Positions 7,414 to 16,316 are shown, counted from the stretch's first letter. The stretch: DNA of 64,000 bases from Streptomyces sp. CB01881 (GCF_002953255.1 NZ_CP026498.1:317006-381005); one strand, 5' to 3'. Made by a program: numbers and translations. Notes: a model not told the origin generated them from the letters alone.

Positions 7414-8829
7414 TCACTCCTCGGCCGCTGTCTGACGACCGTGCTCGGCCGGGCCGCCCACACGGGCCCGGCCGTGGGACGCCGCCCAGGTCACCGGCGG
7501 AGCCGGGGCCTGAGCCTGGGCCGGCAGGGACGGCAGCAGGGACGACGTCGACGGCTCCGGGGCGTCGGCGAGGACCGGGCGCCGGCCCCGCTCCCGGGCG
7601 CTGTCGGCACGCGGCCCGGGCTCAGCGCGCAACTCCCCCGCCGTGGCGCGGAGCACGGCGATGAGCGCCAGCAGCATCAGCATGCCGTGGGCCGGCATGG
7701 ACAGGTAGGGCGCCAGGTCGGGGGCGATGAACTTGAGGTAGCTGCCGAGGGAGGACAGCTGGACCAGGACCGGCAGGTACCAGAGCTTCCGCGGCAGCTG
7801 GAAGGCGACGATCACGCTGAGCACGTCGGCGACGTAGAAGTACCGCTCGTGCATCGACGGGAGCAGGAACGGCACGGCGATCGCGGAGGCGGTGGCCAGC
7901 AGCAGCACCCTGGTGTCCGTGAGCGCCGCCCGACCGGCGACTCCGCCCGTCCCGCCTCCCCGCCGTACGGCCCAGACGGCGAGCCCGACCAGCGCCAGCA
8001 CCACGACGCCCGCGACGAGGACGCCGGCGCTCCGCACGGCGTCCTCGTCGGCCTGCGGCACCGAGACGAACTGGTAGACGGACGGCGCGTTGAGGGTGAG
8101 CTGCTTGTACGTGTCCGGCTGACGGGTGTAGACCGTCAGCAGCTGCCACGGGTCGGCGCCGAGCAGGAAGGCGGGGATGTCGAGGGCCACGTAAGCGGCC
8201 GGCAGGGCCAGCAGGCTCCGCCAGGGCACCCGCTTCACGATGACCAGGACGAGCAGCAGCGGGAAGAGGAACACCGCCTGGAGCTTGAACGCCAGCGCGA
8301 TGCCGAAGAACGCGCACGCCCACCACGGCCGGTCGCGGAGCACGTGGTAGACGCCGCCGACCAGGAAGGTCGTGAAGATGGCGTCGGCCTGGCCCCACCA
8401 GCCGCTGTTGGTCACCACCGTGGGCAGGAGGAGGACGACCAGCGCGGCGTTGAAGGCGTGCCAGGTCCGGTCCGGCCACCGCAGGGAGACGATGCGGAAC
8501 GTGTAGGAGGCGAGTGCCAGGTCGAACAGGATCGAGATCCACTTGATGCCCGCCAGCGCCGACACCGGCAGGTAGGTGAGCGCGGCCATCAGGTAGAGGT
8601 AGGGGACGTTGTAGTCCGAGAAGTCCGCGTTGCTGAGGGCACTGAACCCGCCATGGTCCGCCATGTACCGGTACCACGGGCCGAGGAAGTAGTAGTAGTC
8701 CGACGACTCGCTGTCCAGCATGAGCATCCTGACCGAGAGCGCCGCCGTCACGGCGGACATCACGGCCAGGGCCAGGACCATCGGGTCGGGCGCACCCCGG
8801 CGCGGTTCCTCGGCGGTGGTGTCGGACAT
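7414..8829 (-). CDS. Gpi18-like membrane mannosyltransferase
   Basis: This 471-aa polytopic membrane protein has roughly ten hydrophobic segments. An early luminal-type motif is DYYYFLGPWY, with the characteristic NSGWWGQADAIFTTF (about residues 140-155) and MHERYFYV (about 325-332) of COG5542/GT-C type mannosyltransferases. These use polyprenyl-phosphate sugars to glycosylate lipids or proteins at the outer membrane face. The last 70 residues are Pro/Ala/Arg-rich and presumably cytoplasmic. The ATG is at 8829. No other glycosylation genes are adjacent. Confidence 0.85.
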   Translation of the reverse strand: MSDTTAEEPRRGAPDPMVLALAVMSAVTAALSVRMLMLDSESSDYYYFLGPWYRYMADHGGFSALSNADFSDYNVPYLYLMAALTYLPVSALAGIKWISILFDLALASYTFRIVSLRWPDRTWHAFNAALVVLLLPTVVTNSGWWGQADAIFTTFLVGGVYHVLRDRPWWACAFFGIALAFKLQAVFLFPLLLVLVIVKRVPWRSLLALPAAYVALDIPAFLLGADPWQLLTVYTRQPDTYKQLTLNAPSVYQFVSVPQADEDAVRSAGVLVAGVVVLALVGLAVWAVRRGGGTGGVAGRAALTDTRVLLLATASAIAVPFLLPSMHERYFYVADVLSVIVAFQLPRKLWYLPVLVQLSSLGSYLKFIAPDLAPYLSMPAHGMLMLLALIAVLRATAGELRAEPGPRADSARERGRRPVLADAPEPSTSSLLPSLPAQAQAPAPPVTWAASHGRARVGGPAEHGRQTAAEE

Positions 8830-9265
8830 CGGACTCCATTCAGGTCGGCGCGCCGCTCCCGGTGACGCGCGCTGCCGAGGGACGGGCCCGTCGTGGATCC
8901 GGCCGCCGGCTCGCGTAGGCCGCAGACGGTTCGCGCGGCCTTCCGGGGCCGACGCCCCGGCCCGGTTCGACTGCCGGCCTCAGCCACAGTTCAACCACCG
9001 GCCCCCGCCGCCCCCGTGGTCCGCCCCGACCGTGGCGTCCGGCGGACGGCGCGCGTGTGGCGGGCTTCCTCCGGCCGGCCCCGGGGCCCTTGTCTACCGG
9101 GACCGCGGTGTTCGCGGGAGGTCGGCAAGGGCGCGGAAGAGGGCAGACGTTCTCGCCCGATCGGGCAGGTTATTCCCATGATCGGACTGATGCTCCGATC
9201 GTACCCGTAGACTGATGCGCAGTTGACTCGAACCGGTCAGATTGGTCTGAACCTCTGCCGCCCGG
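8830..9265. other. Intergenic region with hairpins and a weak dre-like site
   Basis: No gene is supported in these 436 bases. Near the right end are GATCGGA-N7-TCCGATC (9180-9200) and, at 9241-9255, ATTGGTCTGAACCTC. The latter resembles the Streptomyces DasR (GntR-family) operator core TGGTCTAGACCA. The region is the promoter side of the mannosyltransferase and the 3' side of the ROK gene. Confidence 0.35.
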
Positions 9266-10480
9266 CTACTGGTCGGCGAGCGCCGTGCGCCGCGCGAAGA
9301 CCGCGGGGCGGGCGGTCTCCAACGCCGTCGCGACGGCGCCCAGGAGGACGGCCTCCTCCCCCAGTTCGCTCTGGGCGAGCTTCGGCCTGAGCGGGGTGAG
9401 CTGCTGGAGCGCGCGCTCCAGGGGGTCCAGCAGGAGGTCGGCGCTGCCGCCGATACCGCCGCCGAGGACGACCAGGTCCGGGTCGAGCAGGGCCGACAGG
9501 ACGGCGACGGCGTAGGCGAGCTGCCCGGCCTCGCGGTGCACCGCCTCGATGGCGAGCGGGTCACCGGAGCGGGCTGCGTCGAAGACCTCCTTGGCCGTCA
9601 GCGGGCCGCCCATGCCGAGCTCCAGCGCCGTCCGGACCACCGCGTCCGCCGCGGCCGCCTCCTCGATCGTCCCGCCCGGCGTGCCGTCGGGCCGGGCGGG
9701 CAACGGGACGAGGCCGACCTCGCCGGCCGCGCCGTGGGCGCCGGAGAGGAGTTCACCGTCCTTGAGGACACCCACGCCCAGGCCGGTGCCGATCAGCAGG
9801 TAGGCGAACATGCGGCTGCCGCGGCCGGCACCGAGGGTGAACTCGCCGAGGGCGGCGAGGTTGGCGTCGTTGGCGACGGTGACGCCGGTCTCCAGACCCT
9901 CCCCGATCCGGTCGAACAGACCCGGTCTGCCCCAGCCCGGCAGGCTGGTGGCGTACCGGACGCCGCGCCGCTGCTCGTCCCACACACCGGGCGTGCCGAT
10001 GACCGCGTGCACGATCTCCGCGGCGGCCAGGCCCGCCTCCGTGGTGGTCTCCCGGGCCGCGGCCACCACGGCGTCCGCCACCGCGTTGGCCGTGCGGCCC
10101 TTGTTCGGGATGTCCCGGCGGGCGACGATCCGCCCGGCGAGGTCGGCCACGGCGACGCGCAGCCGGGCCCGGCCGATGTCCACGCCGAGCACGTGGCCGG
10201 CGGTCGGGTCGGGCTCGTAGAGGACGGCCGTCCGGCCGCGCTCGGGCACGAAGCGGCCGGCCTCCCGGGCCAGTCCGGCCAGCTCCAGCGCGGCGAGGGC
10301 GGCGGAGACGGTGGGCTTGGAGAGGCCGGTGTCCCGGGCGAGCTGGGCCCGCGACGAGGGGCCACCGGTGCGCAGCAGTTCGAGCAGCAGCCACTCGTTG
10401 TTGCTGCGCAGCCGCTGCCGGTTCCACGGCTGCGCCGGCGACCCGCCCGGCGGAACGGTGCTCGGCAGGTGGCGGCTCAT
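9266..10480 (-). CDS. ROK-family transcriptional regulator
   Basis: The protein is 404 aa with an N-terminal winged helix (about 25-85, SRAQLARDTGLSKPTVSAAL) followed by a ROK sugar-kinase-like domain. The glycine-rich ATP-type motif appears as VLGVDIGRARLRVAVADL, then VANDANLAALGEF, and the late VVLGGGIGG motif. The ROK zinc-binding Cys cluster is not evident, and the motif near 280 reads LPARPDG, so sugar-kinase activity is doubtful and a repressor role is more likely. The ATG at 10480 follows GGAGGA. Much longer upstream frames are GC-driven. It was probably once linked to sugar uptake genes; none are adjacent now. Confidence 0.9.
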   Translation of the reverse strand: MSRHLPSTVPPGGSPAQPWNRQRLRSNNEWLLLELLRTGGPSSRAQLARDTGLSKPTVSAALAALELAGLAREAGRFVPERGRTAVLYEPDPTAGHVLGVDIGRARLRVAVADLAGRIVARRDIPNKGRTANAVADAVVAAARETTTEAGLAAAEIVHAVIGTPGVWDEQRRGVRYATSLPGWGRPGLFDRIGEGLETGVTVANDANLAALGEFTLGAGRGSRMFAYLLIGTGLGVGVLKDGELLSGAHGAAGEVGLVPLPARPDGTPGGTIEEAAAADAVVRTALELGMGGPLTAKEVFDAARSGDPLAIEAVHREAGQLAYAVAVLSALLDPDLVVLGGGIGGSADLLLDPLERALQQLTPLRPKLAQSELGEEAVLLGAVATALETARPAVFARRTALADQ

Positions 10481-10623
10481 CGGGTCCTCCGGTCTCGGCG
10501 TGCTCCGCGGCCCCCGGTGGTCGGCGGCGCTCGGGCGGCACCCGCGACCGGGCACCGCCGCCCAAGTATGACCGGTACTCAGTGCACCCACCGGGCCGCG
10601 CACGGCACGCCCGGGTGCCGCCC

Positions 10624-10712
10624 GGGTGCCGCCCGGGTCGCGGCCGGCTCGCACCGGGTGCCACCTGGGGCGTGCACGGCTCGCACCGGGTGCCGCCCGG
10701 GTCGCGGCCGGC
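10624..10712. repeat. Direct repeats of 25 bp and 17 bp in an intergenic region
   Basis: A 25-bp unit beginning GGGTGCCGCCCGGGTCGCGG occurs exactly twice, at 10624-10648 and 10688-10712. The overlapping 17-bp string GGCTCGCACCGGGTGCC occurs at 10646-10662 and 10679-10695. The 10481-10806 gap holds nothing else recognisable. Confidence 0.7.
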
Positions 10713-10806
10713 CCCGGGTGGCCGCGAGTCGTCGGCGGGAGCCGGTACGGTGTGGCCGGCCGGATCGTCCCGGCCGGTTCTCGCCGGGTGACCGGCCCGG
10801 CGGCCG

Positions 10807-11060
10807 TCAGCCGACCCAGGTGCCGGTGAGGGACTGCACCGCCGAGCCGTCCAGGTCGGCGAGCTTGGCGCCGACGAAGGCCCGCGCCCGGTCGGAGGTC
10901 TGCACCCGGAACGGCGGCTGCTCGGCGGTGAGGGCCTCGATGACCGGGGCGGCCGCCTCGGCCGGGGTCTGGGCCTGGGTGAAGGCGGCGCGGGTGCGCT
11001 CGACGTAGGCCTCCAGCGCCGGGGCGTACGGGCCGGCGGCGGTCAGCAGGGCGGGGAGGC
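10807..11060 (-). pseudogene. C-terminal relic of an SDR oxidoreductase
   Basis: About 80 residues before the stop at 10807 read like the end of a Streptomyces SDR (RTRAAFTQAQTPAEAAAPVI, FRVQTSDRARAFVGAKLADL, then DGSAVQSLT). No NAD-binding N-terminus or catalytic YxxxK exists upstream; coding similarity stops at about 11045-11060, where a different gene fragment on the opposite strand begins. The gene is therefore truncated and should be inactive. Confidence 0.65.
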
Positions 11061-11223
11061 CGACGCCACCCGGCGTGCCGCGCTCGCCGAGGCCTTCGAC
11101 GACCGGCCGGACGACGCGGACATCGCCGCACTGGAAGCCGTGTGGGCCAAGCTGAAGGCGCCGCCCGCCACGCCCGAGGTCCGGACCCGACGCCTGGCCT
11201 CGAAGGCCGACCCCGAAGCCTGA
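11059..11223 (+). pseudogene. C-terminal relic of an unidentified protein
   Basis: A plus-strand frame of about 55 residues ending at the TGA at 11221-11223 has clear protein character (AFDDRPDDADIAALEAVWAK, then a Lys/Arg-rich tail). It has no start codon or ribosome binding site and begins where the SDR relic ends. I do not recognise the family. Both fragments lack their N-termini and point away from each other. Confidence 0.4.
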
Positions 11224-11404
11224 GCCCGGGGCCTGAGCCAGAAGCCTGGGCCGCAGGAGCCCCACCGCCCCACCGGGCGCTTCCCTGCCACCGGCCCAGC
11301 CCGACCCGGCCCCGACCCGACCCCCGGTTACAACACCACTACCGGCGAGTCAAGGTTTCACCGGTCCATGGGCGTGCCGCGGCGCGACGAGTGATCATGG
11401 GCGT

Positions 11405-13219
11405 ATGCGGTCCCGGTTCGGCAATGGAGGAGAGGGCGCCACCCCCGCGGGTCAGGACGACCGGTCACTGGCGGCGGCAGCGGCGGCCCTGACCGCGAGC
11501 GGCGGCTCCGTCACGGTGGGTGACAGTCCGGATCTCCTCCGCAAGGTGCTCGCCCTCGCGCCGGTCGGCGTCGCGCTGCTGGACGAGCGGCTGCGCTGGC
11601 AGTACCTCAACGCGGCCTTCACCACCGCCACCGGACTGCGCCGGGCCGACCTGCTCGGCCGGCCGGTCGCGGCCACCGCCTTCGCGGGCGCGGCCGGCAC
11701 GCTGCGCCGTGTCCTCGCCGACGGCCGGGACCGCGAACACGCCACCGGCGGCCCGGACGGCGCGGGCGCCCCGGTACCGGCCGGCCTGCGGGTGCGCTAC
11801 CGGCCACTGGAGGCCGGCGGGCACGTCACCGGCGTGGTGGTGGTCGTGCTGGACGACCCCGGTCCGGAGCAGGAGCTCCGGCGCGAACTGGCGCAGGCCC
11901 GGGCCCGGCTGGCACTGCTCGACGCCGCCACCGAGCGGATCGGCACCACGCTCGACGTCGACACCACCTGTGCCGAACTGGCCTCCTTCGCCGTGCCCCG
12001 GCTCGCCGAGCTGGTGACCGTCGACGTCCTGCCGCCCGACTCCCCCGCCCGGCCCGGCCGCACCCGCGGCCTGCGGCTCCACCGCGCCGCCGCCCACTGC
12101 ACGGGGAGCCTGCGCACGGCGGTGACGGAGCCGGCCCGGCCCGGCGAGTCCGTGCGCTACCGGGACGGCTCGGCCGCCGCCCGGGCACTGGCCGCGGGTG
12201 TCGCGGTGCTCGCCGACGTCCCCACGGACGGGCAACTCGCCGACGCCGCCCCCGACCCGGCCAGCCTGGCCGCCTACCGGGCCGCCGGTCTGACCTCGCT
12301 GCTGGCGGTCCCGCTGGCCGCCCGCGGTCAGCTGGTCGGCCTGCTGACGCTGGCCCGGACGGCCGCCTCGCCCGGCTTCACCCCGGAGGAGGCCGCCCTG
12401 ATCGGCGACCTCGCCGCCCGCGCCGCCACCAGCGTCGACAACGCCCGCCGCTACGCCCGCTCGCAGGGCATCGCCCTCGAACTCCAGCGGGCGCTGCTCA
12501 GCGAGCCCGGCAACCCTCACCAGAACATCGAGCTCTCCGCCCGCTACCTGCCCTCCGGCACCAGCTCGGTGGTCGGCGGCGACTGGTACGAGACGGTGCG
12601 GCTCCCGTTCGGCCGGACCCTGCTGGTGATGGGCGACGTCATGGGGCACGGCGTCGAGGCCGCCGTCGACATGAGCACCTACCGTTCGACCCTGCGGGAC
12701 GTCGCGGGCATGGACCTGCCGCCGCACCGGATCCTGCGCCAGCTCGACACCGTCATCGCCGCCAACGACTCCGCCCGGCCGGCGACCTGCCTGCTCGCCC
12801 TCGCCGACCCGGGCCGCAACCGCTGGACCCTCTCCAGCGCCGGCCACCTCCCGCCCGCGCTGATCGCCCCCGGCCGCCCGACCGAACTGCTGCAGATCCC
12901 CACCGGCCCACCGCTCGGCACCGGCCTCGGCGGCTACGAGCAGGCCACCCGCGAACTGCTGCCCGGCGAAACGCTGCTGCTGTACACCGACGGCCTGGTG
13001 GAACGCCGCGACGAGGACATCGACGTCTCCCTCGCCCGTCTCGCCGCCCTGCGCCTGCCGGCCGCCGGCGAGCTGGACGACCTCCTCGACGCCGTCCTGC
13101 ACGCGCTCGCCCCGACCGGGCCGACCGCGCCCGCCGCCGAGGACGACATCGCCGTCCTGGCGGCCCGGCCCCGCGCCCGGCAGGACGGCCCGGCGCCCGG
13201 GGCGACGGTGCTGCGCTGA
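11405..13219 (+). CDS. PAS-GAF-SpoIIE (PP2C-type) protein phosphatase
   Basis: The protein is 604 aa. A PAS domain (about residues 40-150, APVGVALLDERLRWQYLNAA) is followed by a short coiled linker, a GAF domain (about 170-350) and a SpoIIE/PP2C domain (about 370-590). The metal-site motifs VVGGDWYE, VMGDVMGHG, LSSAGHLPP, YTDGLVERR and AEDDIAVL are all present, so catalytic activity is expected. Such proteins dephosphorylate anti-anti-sigma factors in response to signals sensed by PAS and GAF. The start at 11405 is uncertain because the ribosome binding site is weak. No partner genes are adjacent; the intron-split ATP-binding protein lies 9 kb away. Confidence 0.93.
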   Translation: MRSRFGNGGEGATPAGQDDRSLAAAAAALTASGGSVTVGDSPDLLRKVLALAPVGVALLDERLRWQYLNAAFTTATGLRRADLLGRPVAATAFAGAAGTLRRVLADGRDREHATGGPDGAGAPVPAGLRVRYRPLEAGGHVTGVVVVVLDDPGPEQELRRELAQARARLALLDAATERIGTTLDVDTTCAELASFAVPRLAELVTVDVLPPDSPARPGRTRGLRLHRAAAHCTGSLRTAVTEPARPGESVRYRDGSAAARALAAGVAVLADVPTDGQLADAAPDPASLAAYRAAGLTSLLAVPLAARGQLVGLLTLARTAASPGFTPEEAALIGDLAARAATSVDNARRYARSQGIALELQRALLSEPGNPHQNIELSARYLPSGTSSVVGGDWYETVRLPFGRTLLVMGDVMGHGVEAAVDMSTYRSTLRDVAGMDLPPHRILRQLDTVIAANDSARPATCLLALADPGRNRWTLSSAGHLPPALIAPGRPTELLQIPTGPPLGTGLGGYEQATRELLPGETLLLYTDGLVERRDEDIDVSLARLAALRLPAAGELDDLLDAVLHALAPTGPTAPAAEDDIAVLAARPRARQDGPAPGATVLR

Positions 13220-13441
13220 CGCTCCCGCCGTCGGGGGCGTCCGCCGCCGGATCCCCGGGGGCCGCGGGTTCGCGCCCCCGCGAGCGGCCCGGGTGCACCG
13301 CACACGCACGATTGCCGCCCCGGCGCCGAGCGGAGAGAGGTGCCCGCATACGCTGGGGCGGGCCCGAACGATCTCTTCGGCGGGCCGTGCAGGACACCGG
13401 GGGGGGGTGGGCCTGAAGCATGAAGTACGCAGGGGGAAGCA

Positions 13442-13921
13442 ATGTCCGAGCACCAGGATCAGCACGGCCGCCACGGCATGCACGACGGGTACGGCGCGCA
13501 TGACGAGCACGCGGAGTGCCAGGAGTACGCGGAGGCCGACGGGGCCGCCGGAGACGCCGGGGTGCCGGGGAGCCGGAGGCCGCGCTCGCTCACCCTGACC
13601 GGGACCGGCGCGGCGTTCGACCGTGCGGCTGTGCGGCTGTGCGGCTGTGCGGCTGTGCGGCTGTGCACTCTCGTGGCCTTGCGGTGTCGTGGCCTTGCGG
13701 GCTGCGGGCGGCGGGCTTGTGACCCGGTCTTGAACCCCGGTCTGCTGGCCCTGCGGCCCTGCACGTGGTGCCTTTCACTGTCGCAACCGGATCGCGGCCG
13801 ACCCGCGACCACCACCTCTTCGGCGGAGCAACTAGAATCAGACACCGGTCGCGAGTGTTCCATACGCGCACGCACGAAGCGTGTGCACGGGGTGAGAGAT
13901 GAGGTGTGCCGTGCCCGATGA
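13442..13921 (+). CDS. His-rich small ORF with an 8-bp repeat in its coding frame
   Basis: The ATG follows a very good ribosome binding site (CAGGGGGAAGCA), and the first 45 residues are His/Glu/Asp-rich (MSEHQDQHGRHGMHDGYGAH), suggesting a metal-binding segment. From about residue 60, an 8-bp tandem repeat yields low-complexity AAVRLCG-type sequence, and the remainder does not look protein-like. The true product may be short, or the gene may be broken downstream. The frame overlaps the next gene by 23 bases. Existence as a gene is uncertain. Confidence 0.35.
   Translation: MSEHQDQHGRHGMHDGYGAHDEHAECQEYAEADGAAGDAGVPGSRRPRSLTLTGTGAAFDRAAVRLCGCAAVRLCTLVALRCRGLAGCGRRACDPVLNPGLLALRPCTWCLSLSQPDRGRPATTTSSAEQLESDTGRECSIRARTKRVHGVRDEVCRAR
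13623..13662. repeat. Five tandem copies of GTGCGGCT (8 bp)
   Basis: The unit GTGCGGCT occurs five times in a row and then breaks off as GTGCAC. Just downstream the 14-base string TCGTGGCCTTGCGG occurs twice. Because the unit is not a multiple of three, copy-number changes would shift the frame of the surrounding ORF. Confidence 0.85.
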
Positions 13922-14327
13922 CTCCGGTGCGTCCACGCTCGCAGCAAAGCTGGACCGGTTGTTCGACGTCGTCCGCCGTCCCGACCGCGAGCAGTACAGC
14001 CACGAGGATGTGGCCCGGGCCTGTCGCGAGGCGACCGGGGAGAGCTTCTCGGCGACGTACCTCTGGCAGCTGCGGACCGGACGCCGGGACAATCCCACGA
14101 AGCGTCACCTCGAAGCGCTGGCGCAGTTCTTCCAGGTACCGCCCACGTACTTCTTCGACGACCGGCAAAGCGCCAGGATCGCCGAGGAGTTGGCGCTGCT
14201 CGGCGCGCTGCGCGACGCGGGCGTACGGGATGTGGCCCTGCGCGCGGTGACCCTCTCGCCCGAGGGACTCGGCACGATCAGTGACATGATCGAGGCGATC
14301 GCCCGCCGCGAGGCCGGTGGCAGGTAG
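13899..14327 (+). CDS. Helix-turn-helix regulator of an HTH/peptidase/membrane triad
   Basis: This 142-aa protein has an XRE-like fold: the segment EDVARACREATGESFSATYL followed by WQLRTGRRDNPTKRHLEALA (about residues 32-72). It resembles the small EspR/XRE-type regulators of actinobacteria. A -10-like TAGAAT lies about 65 bases upstream, and a CGCACG-type palindrome precedes the gene. ATG 13899 or GTG 13911 are both possible starts. Next come a HExxH peptidase-like gene and a membrane protein, in the same orientation. Confidence 0.85.
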   Translation: MRCAVPDDSGASTLAAKLDRLFDVVRRPDREQYSHEDVARACREATGESFSATYLWQLRTGRRDNPTKRHLEALAQFFQVPPTYFFDDRQSARIAEELALLGALRDAGVRDVALRAVTLSPEGLGTISDMIEAIARREAGGR

Positions 14328-14417
14328 CGGCCTACCGTACGAAGCGGATTCCCTCCGCGTTTCCGCGTTTGTAGTATCACCTCCCGGCGGGGGCGACCGA
14401 ACGCCAGGGGGAGAAAC

Positions 14418-14972
14418 GTGGGGTATCCGGGTGGGGTTGAACATGGGCTCTGGCAACGATGTCGGGGGGTCGCGGACTCGATACCGCTTCCGGAACCGTT
14501 CGGCATCCCGGCGCTGACCGAGTCGCTCGCCCGGCTGCGCGGCAGGCCCATCGAACTGGTGCCGCTCTCCGGCTCGGAGCACTCGCCCTGCGGCGTGCTG
14601 ATCAGCACCGACCGCGCGGACTACATCGGATATCCGGTCGACACCACGGCGTTGCACCAACAGCACATCGTGCTGCACGAGATCGGCCATCTGCTCTGCG
14701 GGCACACCGGCGGCTCCGGCTCCACGGTGAGCACGGTGGTGTCACAGGCCCTGACGACCCAGCTGTCCGAGGAGCTGGTGCGCCGGGTGCTCGGCCGCTC
14801 GGTGTACACGGAGCGGCAGGAGCAGGAGGCGGAGCTCGTCGCCTCGCTGGCCCTGCAACGCGCCCTGCACCGGCCACGGCCGACGACGACCGGCCAACTC
14901 ACCGACCAGATGGTGCGATTACGGCAGGTCTTCGGGTGGCCGCTGCGGCGCGGCGCGGCGCGCCGTGGGTGA
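14418..14972 (+). CDS. ImmA/IrrE-type metallopeptidase-like protein
   Basis: This 184-aa protein has QHIVLHEIGHLLCGH at about residues 83-97, the zinc-binding HExxH of ImmA/IrrE-like and similar regulator-cleaving peptidases. The length suits a stand-alone domain, and Glu/Gln-rich helices follow (ERQEQEAELVASLALQRAL), matching the third zinc-ligand region. The GTG at 14418 follows GGGGGAGAAAC. It lies between an XRE gene and a MAB_1171c-type membrane protein gene, with which it overlaps by eight bases. The context suggests regulated cleavage of a repressor; the substrate is unknown. Confidence 0.83.
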   Translation: MGYPGGVEHGLWQRCRGVADSIPLPEPFGIPALTESLARLRGRPIELVPLSGSEHSPCGVLISTDRADYIGYPVDTTALHQQHIVLHEIGHLLCGHTGGSGSTVSTVVSQALTTQLSEELVRRVLGRSVYTERQEQEAELVASLALQRALHRPRPTTTGQLTDQMVRLRQVFGWPLRRGAARRG

Positions 14973-16263
14973 CCGACTGGCCAGTGCCGCCAGCTACTTC
15001 GCCGCCGCGGTCGCCCTGCTGAGCACGCTCTGGAAGATCCGGACGGACCGGGGGCGCCGGTCCGACCCCGCACTCCACTACGGCTACGCCTGCGGCGCGC
15101 TGCTCGGGGCGGGGATGGCGGTGAACGCCCCGGCCACGGCCTCGGCCCTGGCCGGCGTGCTGCCCCAACCCGCCCTTCTCACCCTGGTGGCCGACCAGTT
15201 GAAGGTGGCGTCGACCGGGGCGCTGGCCATGATGGCGTACGCCACCTGGGCGTCCGCGGCCGCGCGAGGCGCGGTGCGGCGGCAGACAGCCTTCACGGCC
15301 GCCACCGTCCTGCTGGGCGCCGTCGGCTTCCTCGCCGCCTCGCCCGTCAGTGACGGCACGACCGTCACCGTCGGCAGCGCGGACAGGCCTCTCCTGGCGG
15401 GGTACGTCGCGCTCTTCGCCGTCCACACCGCATGGTGCCTGGCGGTCTTCGGGTTCCTGATCGGGCGCTGCGCCTGGCACTCGCCACCCGGCATCCTCCG
15501 GCTGGGACTGCGCCTGATGGCCGGCAGCGCGCTGGCGGGGCTGCTGTGGACGGCCGACTGCCTGCAGGACATGACGGACATCCTCACCTCGGGCCGTGAG
15601 ACCGGCGCGGACAGCGGGGTGTCCGCGCTGGCGGCCGTGGTCTGCATCGTGCTCGGCTTCGGCGGTGCGACCGCGTCCGCCTGGGCCGACTGGGTCAGAC
15701 GCGTGCGGGCCTGGCAGGACCACCGCAGGCTCGACCCCCTGTGGTCGGCGGTGCGCTCCGTGCTCCCGGAGATCGAACTCGTGACCCCGGCGCGGCCGTT
15801 CGGCCCGGTCGCATCCCTCGGGCCGTTCGGGTCCTTCCGGCCGTTCGAATCCCTCGTGCCGTTCGGACCGTTCGGCCGCGGGGCCGGCCGGCGGCGCGAC
15901 ATCCACTTCGCGCTGTACCGGCGGATCATCGAGATCCGCGACGGTCAGCTCTCCCTCCGCCCCCATCTGCACCCCCGGGTGCCGCTCTGGGTCGGGGAGG
16001 TCATCGGACCCGCCGATGCGGAGGAGCTGGCGGCCGTGGTCGAGGCGGCGGCCCTCGCCGCCGCGCTGGAGGCGGCGAGGGCGGGGCACCGCTTCCCCAT
16101 CGGCCCGGGCGAGGGATGCGTGCCCCATCCGGTGGTGGCCGACATCGGCGAGGAGGCGGCGTGGCTGGTCAAGGTGGCTGCCGCCTACACCGGTTCACCC
16201 GCCGTGGCCCACGTCCGCAGCCGGGTGCGCGGCGAGCTGGGCCGCGCCGCGGTCCGGCACTGA
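14965..16263 (+). CDS. MAB_1171c-type membrane protein (putative transporter)
   Basis: This 432-aa protein has about seven transmembrane segments in the first 240 residues and a cytoplasmic C-terminal domain, the layout of the actinobacterial MAB_1171c putative transporter family. The RRDIHFALYRRIIEIRDGQL stretch (about 310-330) is the typical C-terminal domain opening. An unusual linker at about 272-303 repeats Phe-Gly-Pro/Phe-x-x units. The start overlaps the peptidase gene by eight bases, so the triad is one operon. The function of the family is not established. Confidence 0.85.
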   Translation: MGDRLASAASYFAAAVALLSTLWKIRTDRGRRSDPALHYGYACGALLGAGMAVNAPATASALAGVLPQPALLTLVADQLKVASTGALAMMAYATWASAAARGAVRRQTAFTAATVLLGAVGFLAASPVSDGTTVTVGSADRPLLAGYVALFAVHTAWCLAVFGFLIGRCAWHSPPGILRLGLRLMAGSALAGLLWTADCLQDMTDILTSGRETGADSGVSALAAVVCIVLGFGGATASAWADWVRRVRAWQDHRRLDPLWSAVRSVLPEIELVTPARPFGPVASLGPFGSFRPFESLVPFGPFGRGAGRRRDIHFALYRRIIEIRDGQLSLRPHLHPRVPLWVGEVIGPADAEELAAVVEAAALAAALEAARAGHRFPIGPGEGCVPHPVVADIGEEAAWLVKVAAAYTGSPAVAHVRSRVRGELGRAAVRH

Positions 16264-16287
16264 CGCCCGAAAGCCGCCTCGTCGCTC

Positions 16288-16316
16288 CGCCGGCCCCGCG
16301 GGTGGCGGGGCCGGCG
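16288..16316. terminator. 12-bp stem terminator between convergent genes
   Basis: CGCCGGCCCCGC and its complement flank a five-base loop. It lies between the ends of the triad and of the TPR gene, and probably serves both directions. Confidence 0.7.

Noticed and set aside
7198..8865. A 555-codon open frame on the plus strand
   Set aside because: Antisense to the membrane mannosyltransferase; its Arg/Gly/Glu-rich text has no domain pattern.
10618..10720. The repeated GGGTGCC/CGGGTCGCGG strings as a CRISPR-like array
   Set aside because: There are only two copies, no spacer regularity and no cas genes.
9536..11008. A 490-codon plus-strand frame opposite the ROK gene
   Set aside because: It is the shadow of the ROK regulator and reads as low-complexity Gly/Arg text.
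13590..14705. A 371-codon minus-strand frame over the XRE and peptidase genes
   Set aside because: Antisense shadow; the plus-strand genes carry HTH and HExxH motifs and overlap properly.
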